From positions 2,666,001 through 2,730,000 of the forward strand of contig JARKIF010000003.1 in the NCBI GenBank assembly GCA_029378245.1: 64,000 bases of DNA. The letters are read 5' to 3'. This document shows positions 55,226-64,000 of the stretch, in pieces; the first letter of the stretch is position 1, and every line of letters begins with the position of its first letter. The DNA comes from Roridomyces roridus (lineage: Eukaryota > Basidiomycota > Agaricomycetes > Agaricales > Mycenaceae). The notes under the pieces were generated by a model that saw only the letters and a program-made list of their open reading frames with translations, was not told the DNA's origin and made no database searches. The translations under genes were made by a program, and so were the position numbers.

Positions 55226-56631
55226 TCAAAATACAAACTTCTCCCCCACAATCTCCTCGCTCATGGTCCACAGTCGCGTCGCGTTATCCTGTTCATATTC
55301 ATGAGTTGCTATGCCCATGAAATCCATATGGAAAGCCGCACCATATCCTTGCTCTCCTTGCCCACGATGTCGTTCGCCGGAGCGCAGTCGTCCAGGTATG
55401 TGCCTGGTTTGTCTAGAAGAAGTCAGTTGGGTGTTTACCGAGAAAAAGAATCGTGATTCCAGCCCACCGTTGAGACTGGGATCAAAAGCCGCGACGACAG
55501 TCCTGAGATGCGAAAGGGCGGCGTCAATTCGAAGGTTAAACACTAAATCAGTCAGAGAACTCACGTCGCAGCCCCCTGACCCATCGTCTTCCAAGTTATC
55601 GACTTGTTAGGACGACCCTCGGAGTCGAGCATTCCTTCGTCCGCGAACATTAGAGGAAAATCATACAAAGCAAGAGAAAACCACGCACCCAGCGCCTTCA
55701 TAGGCTCAATAGACTGCGGGTAGTACAGTATATTCGTGTCGATTGCTACAAGAGAAACAAATCAGCACATGAAAGACTGAGGGATGTATCATACGCACCT
55801 CCTGGATGCAAACTATACGCATTAACCTTGCCCTCGCTCCGTCGCCAAATCTCCAGCGCAGTAAGCACCATGGCGGATTTCGCTTGGAAGTAAACCTCCA
55901 TAGGGTTAAACCGCGCCTTGCCCTCCTTTTCCATCTCGGACCCAGGGAACCAAGGCCCGAGGGTAGGGAAGTGGACGCCAGTGCCCAGGCTGTGCCCGAT
56001 ACTCGAGACAAAAACAATGCGTGGGGTGTATTCCGTCGTGTTGGCAGCGAGGATCTTGGGTGCGATGAGTTTAGTGAAGAGGAAGGGGACGAAGTGTGCA
56101 ATGGCCATTTGGAGTTCGAAATGATCGACGGTGAGGGAGAGTGGGCCGGCAGGGGCGGCGGCGTTGTGGATGAGGACCTGTGTTCAAGATCAATAATTAG
56201 ACATGGGTGAACAGTGGAGGGCTTACATGCAGCGGTTCAGTCCACGAATTGACCTCGGCGGCGGCTTTGCGCGCCGAGGCGAGTGACGATAGATCGACGA
56301 GAAGCGGTCGGACGTTTCCGCCAGGAATTTATTTCTTGACTCTCTCCACCGCAGCGGTCAGCCTAATTCCGTCAGTGCGGGTTTAATCAGCTGAATTGTC
56401 GACAGACCTCTCCTCACTATGCCCAGTCATGATAACTAGGTTGGCGTGTTTCGCTATGACACGGGCTGTCTCGAAACCGATGCCGCCGATAGAGGTGCCG
56501 GTTATGAGGACTGTACGCAGTGAGGCGACAGTATGCAGACAAGGCAGACACTCACCATTCTTGCCTCTGATCTCGTCTGCGAAAGCGGTGGCCACTTCTT
56601 CAGCAGTGGTCGTCTCTGAGAAAGATGACAT
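55226..56631 (-). pseudogene. Short-chain dehydrogenase/reductase, copy 2, with a premature stop
   Basis: It starts MSSFSETTTAEEVATAFADE. A 45-bp intron (GTGAGT...GTACAG) precedes LITGTSIGGIGFETARVIAK. Later exons include YFQAKSAMVLTALEIWRRS (YxxxK) and RIVFVSSIGHSLGTG, ending NATRLWTMSEEIVGEKFVF at 55226. An in-frame TAA at 56331-56329 follows ERVKK, where copy 1 has a sense codon (GVRKD then IPSANLRP). After it the frame continues with VRPLLVDLSS, so the stop is a nonsense change unless an unusual splice skips it. The gene family resembles retinol dehydrogenase/WWOX-like reductases. Confidence 0.8.
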
Positions 56632-57169
56632 CGGGTGGAAGGAGTGCTCACAATCGCTTGCGATGAGGCGTCTTTATATGCGGCAGGAAACAGGAGCGAG
56701 CAAATCGCTCTTATGCATGCCTCGGTAGTCTATCCGAGGCTCACCTGTAACCCGCTAATCTGGGGGATGGATGAGAAAGAATCGTGACGAGCAGAAGGAT
56801 GTGCCGCGCCGCGTCACTAACTCAGTTCTTTGCCGATAGGACAGTGCCGTCACGCGTCAGCCGGATCCATGTCCGACGGATCATATGCATAATCACCGAG
56901 AGCGGCCGTGGAGCTGCATGGGCAGACGAACAAGAGAGAAAGCGCGCAGCTGTGTGGAGTCGCGTCTGAGAAAACTCTGATCAGCCAGTCAAGGAGGGAA
57001 GAAAATGGGTCCATTTGGTCGTATTACTGAAGCATATGAACACATATTGCCGTGTACTTACCCCCAATGCGAGTCCGTTTTCTCCTATTCATCTTTCCCA
57101 GAAACTCGAAAATTCATCCCGGATCCTCTTGGCCTCGACTGAAAGCGCGGGGATAAGATGGCTGTCTCG
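56632..57169. other. Intergenic region
   Basis: Apart from the dehydrogenase promoter no feature is recognised. Confidence 0.4.
56671..56680 (-). promoter_or_regulatory. TATA box of dehydrogenase copy 2
   Basis: CATATAAAGA on the minus strand about 40 bp upstream of the ATG at 56631. Confidence 0.5.
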
Positions 57170-58610
57170 CTAACCCATAGTAATCTGATACCACTCACCA
57201 ATCTCCCCAGGCACATAATCCACCTCCTCGTTAAAATCCCGTTCAGCGGACCTGCGCCTCCAAAATATAAAATCCTGGCCATCGAGCCAAAGCATCGTCA
57301 ATGCCGGACAGATTTCCCGCAGCTTGTCCCACATGACCAGAAAATGTGGTGGCGGCGAGGTGCCCGACCGACTCTCCGAGCCCTGGAACTCGTAATCAAA
57401 GCACCGTGAGATCGCGAGACGCTGTAGGCCAGTCGGGAGCACCCGAATTTCCGCCACCAACGCGGAGAAGAAATCCATTGCCTATATAATTCATGAGAAA
57501 CGACGTTCACTACGCAGATGAGCATATGGATAAACGCACGAGGGTGTTGATACCGTCCGGGTTTCGACTGGAGGAAAATATGTCAATGCGAAGGTCGAGT
57601 AGCCGCGGCAAAGAGGTGGAAATTGAGTCGAGTGCGCCGTGGTCCAGCTCGAAGAGGCTGGCATGCAGCGACGTGATGTGACTGCTCCCCACGCGTAGCT
57701 GGGAAGCCAAATCTGCGGAAGTGCACAGAGTGATGAGGAGACGCGCGAGGGTGGACTTGGAAAGCAAGTAGGGCAGCAACTCGGGAGTGCCGACATATCC
57801 CTTGAGCATGGGTAAAACGTCCTGGACGGATGCCAATATGGCGTCATCATTGACTTGTCCCAGCCCGTAAAATTGGAGACTGCGAAGCCCCGGGAACTTT
57901 GCCAAGATGACGAGATTTTGGGACATTTTGGAAAGGTCTATGGGGATGAGTGTTAATGTCTGCGTGCGGGGGAAGGTTGGTCCTGCAGCTAGAGTCTTGC
58001 CGACGACGTCAGAGATCGCAGATACAACCAACTCGCGCAAGTGTTCGGGATGAAGTAGGGAAAGCCATAAGGAGTCCTCTCCGGAGAACACAAACTTGGA
58101 CACGCGGAGTCGCAGCGTTTCCAGGTCTAGCATGCCATCGAGTCCCGTGCACCCTTCGATTGTGAGGTCTGTGAGGAGTGGCAATCGACAAAGATTGATG
58201 AGCGCTTCTCGGGAGAAACGGAGTCGGTAAGCACGGAGTTCCTTGACAGCAGTGAATCTATGCAGCTTCGCACAGAATGCAGCCATCAAGACGCATAGTC
58301 CCTCGTCCGTGTGCTCTACTGCCGGCTCTCCGTGGCGCAGATTGCGAGGAGTGACGGACGGTGCACTCGCGCACCAAGGGAGCGATGTCGTCTGATGACC
58401 AAAAGGTCAAGCGCTCCAGTGCTCGCTGTATCTCGACGGGAGGGAGCAGGGCGAGCTTCCCCGTGGGATCGAGGACATTGGGGTGAAAGGTGAGACAGGA
58501 GAAAAGCAGGCCACGGGATACGGCAGACAGGGTGCGGTTGCCAGTGGCGTGGACATATTTGAGAGAGTCTCTCGGAACAGATCGGAGGATCTGGAGCCAT
58601 AACTCGTTGA
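57170..58610 (-). pseudogene. F-box gene relic, paralogue of the split gene at 32583-35730
   Basis: From a likely splice acceptor at 58610 it reads VNELWLQILRSVPRDSLKYV, LTFWSSDDIAPLVRECTV, then changes frame near 58320 and continues LMAAFCAKLHRFTAVKELRA, KMSQNLVILAKFPG, LPRLLDLRIDIFSSSRNPDG, an intron, AMDFFSALVAEIRVLPTGLQ and CPALTMLWLDGQDFIFWRRR to a stop at 57170. No first exon with a start codon was found and the frame change has no good intron explanation, so I call it a probable pseudogene. It gives the empty-site comparison for the transposon in the gene at 32583. Confidence 0.65.
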
Positions 58611-59276
58611 CTGAAGTCCTCTATTTTCTAGCTCGTCTTTGTTGGTTGGAGTTTTCCGACAAACTCAGCCACAACCTCCGTTTTCCTGCCGATACCGCTC
58701 GGCAGCCGTCTCCGTCTCGAATCACGTATATTCGGGTCTGCGCGTATCCGATCGCCCGGGCTTACACAATTCCCCACTCGTTCGATTTCTGTGGCTAAAG
58801 ACAAGCCTGATCAGATTTCGAATCGTATCATTTTACATCGTCACAGTGGTCGACGCGGCAACTCGGCACATTGATTGTCTGCTGTGGATCGCCGCCATCA
58901 CTGAAGGCGGTGCCTGTCCCATTCGGGTATAGGGGCATCGGCGGAATGTAAGCAAGTACCAGTGATCACTTGATCGCTGTGAGAAATGGCTATGGCTAAT
59001 GTTCAGAGAGTGAGAATGGACAAAAGGCACATGAATTAGTCCATTCCAGGCTTTTCAGAACTTTTGGCTTGGACCCGGGGTGTCCGGCAGGACTTTCCAT
59101 TTTGGGAAATAACCCTTAATAAGACCGCTCCTTATTAACCTTTAATTTGCTGCTAAGCCCTTAATTTCAGCGGGCACCCTTAATAAGACCCTTATCTACA
59201 ACACTGTCAGTGATGCTCGGACTGAAAACAGTCTTCAATATTGTAATATGTAACAAACAAGTTCAAAAGTGTGCAT
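58611..59276. other. Intergenic region with short CCCTTAATAAGAC repeats
   Basis: CCCTTAATAAGACC occurs at about 59113 and CCCTTAATAAGACCC at about 59179, with related TTATTAACC and CCCTTAATTTC motifs between them. No gene recognised. Confidence 0.45.
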
Positions 59277-62044
59277 CTAGAATCCATTCGGTGCGAAACC
59301 CATCCGCTGGCCCGCAATATCCCAAACACTGTAATAGTGCTTGAACAAACTGAGCCCAATGAGGTTGTACCCGAGCGAGACGTTGATGAGCGTCTGGCAC
59401 AACTCGGGGTTGCCCGGGAAGGGTCCGACGCTGAGCTCAGAGCTAGGAATTGTCATCTTGAAGTTGGGGCTGCCGGCGAAGGTGATTTCGATTTCGGCGG
59501 GGAGGGACGCGATGCGGGAGCAAGCGATACCGTAGGTGCCGGGCTCCTCAGGGTTGGCCTTGATGTCGGGGGAGATCTGCGCGTAGATGGCTTCGGCGAC
59601 GGGTTGCTCAAATAGGATGTTGGAGGTTCCCTGTGGAAGGATGTCAACGACAGCGTCTAGGCCGGCTTCCCGGGTGATCGGATCAGACGCGGAACGGCGT
59701 GGGTGACACGGCCGGGTACGACGAGAAGGTTGACGAGCTCGAGAACGTCGAGAGGAGACGAGTCGAGCACAACGAGACGAGTTGAGTCTCGGCGAATAGG
59801 CGAGTCGGGTTGTGTCCGTGAGGGAAGAGAACGTAACCCGTAAGCCAAAGTAGCGCTGGAGATTAGACGAGGTAGAATCTACTGTACATGAGATTCTACC
59901 CAAGTATAAATACTAAATCCCTCAGGAGCGTTCTCCTGTACGATCGGTCCCTGACCCTTAATTACCCCTACGCGGCTGTTAGGTGCCGGATCCGAGGCTG
60001 ACTGGAATCCCGGATAAGGACGACCGGAGTAAGAATGACCGGAACTCCGGGACGAAGGACTCCGGAGAGAGACGAAAAGTCGGAGGAGGGAGATGGAGTC
60101 CAACCGGTGACACCACAAAGACCCAGGGTGACCGGGTTCCCTACGCTACTTCCAAGGGAAGCAATCCAGACGAGACGATAAAGGAGGAGAGGAGGGCTCG
60201 GAGCAGCCAAGGTCGAATAGACCAGGAATGTTAATATTCCAACTGAGTTACATGGCGGTTGTACAGAGGTTTATATACTAAATGCCCACTGATGTGTACT
60301 CAGATGAATATGGAGAAAGTGACAAGGTAAAAAACTCGGACCCCGGAGTGGAGGTGGATACCCCGGAGAAACCGGAGGTACCGGAGTGAATATCTACACC
60401 GGAGTAAGGTTGAGTGGGTGAAGGATGGAATGAAATTGAAGAAGGGCAAAAGTCCGAACGAGGACCGGAGTCCGGTCAAGATTGATCCGGGATTGTTGGA
60501 GCCGGAACCGGAGTTGGGTCAAAATTGGTCCGGAGTTGGTGAGAATGGAATGGGACGTAACAGCGGCTCCTCTCTTAATAGAGTTAAGTGGAGCGTCCCC
60601 TGTAACCCTATAGGTTACCCCTCCTTGGCATGATCACTGGATCATGCCGAAAATGTTGTGTGACTGTGTTTGAACCCCTCGTCGGGTTCTAACACGGCGC
60701 GTCGGGTTCTGTCCTAGCAACCCTTCCTGCGCTGGACAAGTACTGTTGTCCTATCGTTCGTGTGTGACTGTGTTTGAACCCCTCGTCGGGTTCTAACACG
60801 GCGCGTCGGATTCTGTCCTAGCAACCCTTCCCGCGCTGGACAAGTACTGTTGTCCTATCGTTCGAGTGACAGCGTTGTCCTCCTTACTCGGGCGGGCGAC
60901 ATCCCTCTCGAGGGATTTGTCGTGCGTAGACCGAGTGTACGTTTGTTGATAACAACGAATCTTCTGATCCGTAACTGATGGCGGTGATGGCGCATCAGCG
61001 GATCAGTCGGCAAGCGCTGGTTTCATGACAAAGGATGAGTGACTGAACAAACGGACAAGAGTATCGCTATCGCACGCACCGAGTCGAAGATGAGGGTAAG
61101 GTTCTGCTGCAAGCTTCTCTCCACCTGGCCGTTGACCGAGATGCCCAGCGACTCGATCTGCCAAGAGCCTTGGTCGGCGTCGACGATCGGCGAGTACATG
61201 AGGTCTCCGGTGAATTTGGTCGTATCCACCCCACCAAGCGTCATCTCACCGGCGCCCCCAACAGAATGCGGGCTGAAAAACATCCCAAACACGGCATCGT
61301 AGCCAGCAGAATCAAAGATCCCCGACTGGGGGCTCAGCCCGAAAATGCCATCAAACGGATCCGGACTGAACGTGGTCGTCTGGTTGACAATGAGGAAAAA
61401 CGCCCCAAGGGGCAGCTCGAGGTCGGCAATCTGAACGACATCGGCTACTTCCTCCAGCCATAGCTTCCAGTTGTCGCCCACGACGGGGTCAACGCCAATT
61501 CCCGTACCGAACTCGATCGTTGACGGGAAGTCGAGGTCGAAGAAGGTGCTTGACGCAGATGAATCGAATTTGTGTTGCGTGGCGCATGGGGCACCACATG
61601 CCGTCCCTGCGTTGGTGTTAACGATAGAAAAAGAAAGAGGCATGGACGCACCAGGAATCTCGAAACTTGGACTACCCGTGTCGAATACTTCACAAATCCA
61701 AGTCAAAAATTCTGCTTCCAGGAAGTGCAGACCACGCTACGCACCCACCGCGAAAACCTGGGGCGGCGTACCGACTTTATGAGCACCAATCAGCCACACG
61801 GTGCAAATACAGACTCGATCCGCTCACCGGAGACATTCCCGTACCACTGAAGGTCCGTCCCGTTGAAGTATTCCAGCAAAGGCTCGCTTGAGGTAGGATT
61901 CGACGCAGCGATCCTGGCCCGACGGCCAGACGCGCCCCCACTCGTGGAGCTCAGCGTCACCTTGAAATCAGAGTGGGCGTGCTGCGCAGTGGCAAACGCC
62001 GCAGTCACCGAGGTGGCCAACACAAGTGCAAGGGATGGAATCAT
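59277..62044 (-). CDS. Secreted aspartic protease (pepsin family A1) with a giant intron
   Basis: It starts with a signal peptide (MIPSLALVLATSVTAAFA). A short exon VGTPPQVFAV leads into VFDTGSPSFEIPG, with the first catalytic Asp (DTGS). The N-lobe continues through LELPLGAFFLIVNQTTTF, GIFGLSPQSGIFDSAG and GEMTLGGVDTTKFTGDL. The second catalytic motif, IFDSGTSNILF, is assembled across an intron whose donor is at about 61082 and whose acceptor CTTCCACAG lies at about 59632, so the intron is about 1.45 kb against about 50 bp elsewhere. The last exon has YGIACSRIASLPAEIEITF and ends WDIAGQRMGFAPNGF at 59277. Both active-site Asp residues are kept; expected to be a secreted or vacuolar protease. 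Confidence 0.82.
59660..61020. mobile_element. Repeat DNA, probably LTR-derived, inserted in the protease intron
   Basis: Compared with the other introns of the gene, about 1.36 kb is extra. It has a CCGGAG-rich stretch (59990-60540), a tandem duplication (60658-60864) and a TATTTATA-like promoter motif on the minus strand near 59915. CTGATCCG occurs near both edges in the minus-strand reading (about 61000 and 59685) and might be a target duplication. I cannot identify complete LTRs or any pol frame, so the class remains uncertain. Confidence 0.5.
60658..60864. repeat. Tandem duplication of a 104-bp unit
   Basis: Two copies (60658-60761 and 60762-60864) starting GTGTGACTGTGTTTGAACCC and ending CCTATCGTTCG, differing at about two positions. 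It lies inside the intron insertion. Confidence 0.93.
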
Positions 62045-62091
62045 GGAAAGAAAGAAAGAAAGAGGCGAAGAGGCACCCCAGACCGCGTGTT

Positions 62092-62100
62092 CTTTATATA
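62092..62100 (-). promoter_or_regulatory. TATA box of the aspartic protease gene
   Basis: TATATAAAG on the minus strand, about 50 bp upstream of the ATG at 62044; a pyrimidine-rich leader (CTTTCTTTCTTTCTTTC) lies between them. Confidence 0.6.
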
Positions 62101-62572
62101 GCGGTGCGCGACCGTCCGAGGTCGAAACACGGGGAAAGCTGGAGCCTGCAGATCTTCAGCTTCACGCGTGCAGATACTGTTGCCGAGTTGTACGGTGACA
62201 ACGGCCATCGGTCAACTACGGCCAGGCGCACAGCTGCATGTGGACGCGAGAGATAAAGGGATTGCGCGTCACAGGGGAAAGACCGGAGAGCCCAGAGTCT
62301 GGGCGATGAGACAGATCCTTCTGCCCGCGTGGGACTATGTATGTAGTTGAGGAGGAAAGGATGTGGCCCATGTGCACCTTGCTCGATCTGATCACGGCGT
62401 ATTCTGCTCCGATCGCACATAGATTCGCGGATTTCATCGTCGGGATTTCGGACGGTCGGCAGGGATGACTCGGTAAATACGGTAATTTCTCTGTCTAATT
62501 CCAACACTGAGACGCCGACATATATAAGCCTCAAATCCAGCGCGCGCGAGAAACAGAACCGACCTGCGCAGT
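62101..62572. other. Intergenic region
   Basis: Upstream region of the protease gene and 3' side of aldo-keto reductase copy 2; no gene recognised. Confidence 0.4.
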
Positions 62573-63965
62573 TCATTCGAAGATGTCAAAATCCAACCCC
62601 CAGCTTTTGCTCGGGTTCAGACGCGGGTACGGCTTGTGCGACGTCGCAGCCTTCTCCAACTTGTCAAAAAGTTCGGAGGGGAGGGCTCGGACTACAGTTA
62701 GTTGAGAATTTCACCAAGCGAAAAGAAACGGTGGTACAACGCACCCTGCAAATTCTCGACGACCCTACTCGGCGTCACACTCTTCGGCAAGACGACCGTC
62801 CCCCGCTGGACATGCCAACTAATAACGACTTGGGCTGGGGTCATGCCCAGCTCTTTGGCAATTTCCACCACCTCGGGGACGGCGAGTGTGTCTTTGACTT
62901 TACTGTCGCTGCCGAGGGGCGAGTAGGCTTCGAGGAGGACGGAGTTTTCTTTGGACCACTGAGAGCACATGTAAGTAAGAACGAGGACTGGGACCGAAAG
63001 AGAAAATGTACAGCGAGGAGCTCAGGCTGCGGGACCCAGAAGCTGATTTCGACCTGATTCACCGCGGGTTTGATCTTGAGTGGGTTCGCGGTGAGGTTCT
63101 GGAGCCTCCGGATGTTGAAGCTACCATCGTAGATGTTTCAGCAAAGGGAAGAAACGTAGAGAGGAAGACGCACTTGCTGACACCGATATTCCGCACTTTG
63201 CCCTTCGCCACCATCTCCTCGAGCTTCTGCCAGGTCGGGTAGGGATTCTCGGTGAGCTCTTTGTCGTAAGGCTGTCCATCTTTCTTTGCTACAGGCCTTC
63301 GGAGCCTTTATCAGTGTTCGTTCGGAGAAGGGGTTAGGACACCCACCAATGGATGAGGTACATATCGAGGTAGTCCACCCCCAACTTCGCAAGTGACTCG
63401 TCGAGGGCGGGTTCGATGTCCTCAGGGTCATGGAAAGTGTTCCAGAGCTGTTGATCGTCAACTTGAGGGTTGAAACTTGGAGTAGAACATAACGCACCTT
63501 CGAGGTAATCCAGACCTCCTCACGGGGCACCCCGCTATCCTTCAGCGCTTGCCCGACCTCCTCTTCGTTCTGGGGTATCGGTCAAAAACTCGCTCATTCG
63601 ACGAGAGGCACTCAGTGCTATTCACCCGGTAGATCCACGCGCCGTCAATGTGACGATATCCCGCCTTGAGTGCGGTCTAAATAATGAGGCGAGGGTCCAA
63701 GGAAGATAAGAGAGTCCCACGCACCTTGACCGCCTCTCCGACCTTGTTCTTCTCCGAGCGCCATACGCCTGAACCTGTCAGTCTGCATCCATGATTTTAG
63801 ATAAGCACACGCACCCAGAGCCACAGAGGGAATCTTGTCTCCTGAGGGGAGGACGTAGTGAGACGGCAGTGACGTCAGGTTACGCTGGCTCGTCGCGAAG
63901 CTGGCACGGCCGCAGCGGAGCCCCGTGCGCGAGACGTGGCGGAGGACGGGAAGAAAGACGACCAT
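62573..63965 (-). CDS. Aldo-keto reductase, copy 2
   Basis: It starts [15 protein letters not shown] with an Arg-rich leader, then [19 protein letters not shown]. The exons read [91 protein letters not shown] and [15 protein letters not shown], ending [10 protein letters not shown] at 62573. The Asp, Tyr, Lys and His of the catalytic tetrad are all present. The exon layout and leader match copy 1 at 48712-50187, in the opposite orientation. No breaks seen. Confidence 0.88.
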
Positions 63966-64000
63966 GAGTGCGAATGCTGCGAGGATTCGAAAGAGGTTGG

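Overview
The window is nuclear DNA of a filamentous basidiomycete, most likely an agaricomycete. Genes carry many 42-75 bp GT-AG introns, gene density is moderate, and there are several single- or two-exon F-box genes and a multi-exon NACHT gene. The mobile elements (a Ngaro/DIRS-type retroelement with split direct repeats, hAT, CACTA-like and Mutator-like non-autonomous elements) are also of the kinds known from mushroom genomes. No species is claimed. No rRNA, tRNA or CRISPR array was recognised.

Layout. 0-10 kb: three F-box genes, the third frameshifted. 10-14.1 kb: a minus-strand NACHT gene whose exons can be traced through in-phase introns to a conserved-looking C-terminal region. 15-15.8 kb: an unrecognised multi-exon gene. 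16.8-25 kb: a repeat-rich block. It starts with a decayed F-box paralogue of the first gene, hit by two transposons, and continues with a hAT MITE with perfect 8-bp target duplication, a Mutator-like element with 11-bp target duplication and a hairpin-bearing inverted-repeat family. 25.5-40.7 kb: housekeeping and enzyme genes: pirin, geranylgeranyltransferase-I beta, a GH20 hexosaminidase, a transposon-split F-box gene, an LVIVD-repeat secreted protein, an epoxide hydrolase and an NTF2/SnoaL-like protein. 41.3-45.3 kb: a 4-kb inverted-repeat element. 45.8-47.1 kb: mitochondrial calcium uniporter. 48.7-64 kb: two aldo-keto reductases flanking two short-chain dehydrogenase copies, an F-box relic and an A1 aspartic protease.

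The recurring theme is gene interruption by different element classes. One F-box copy carries CACTA-like and hAT insertions. Another F-box gene is split by a 1.55-kb TGTCGCAA element with a CA target duplication. A dehydrogenase is split by a 3.1-kb Ngaro-type retroelement one base into exon 2 without target duplication. The aspartic protease has about 1.4 kb of repeat DNA inside one intron. Two of the insertion points can be fixed to the base because an uninterrupted paralogue lies in the same window, and for the CACTA-like insertion to within a few bases.

Limits: exon boundaries were called by eye from splice signals, reading phase and paralogy. Family names rest on recognised motifs, not on database searches. 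Single-base frameshifts could be sequencing errors.
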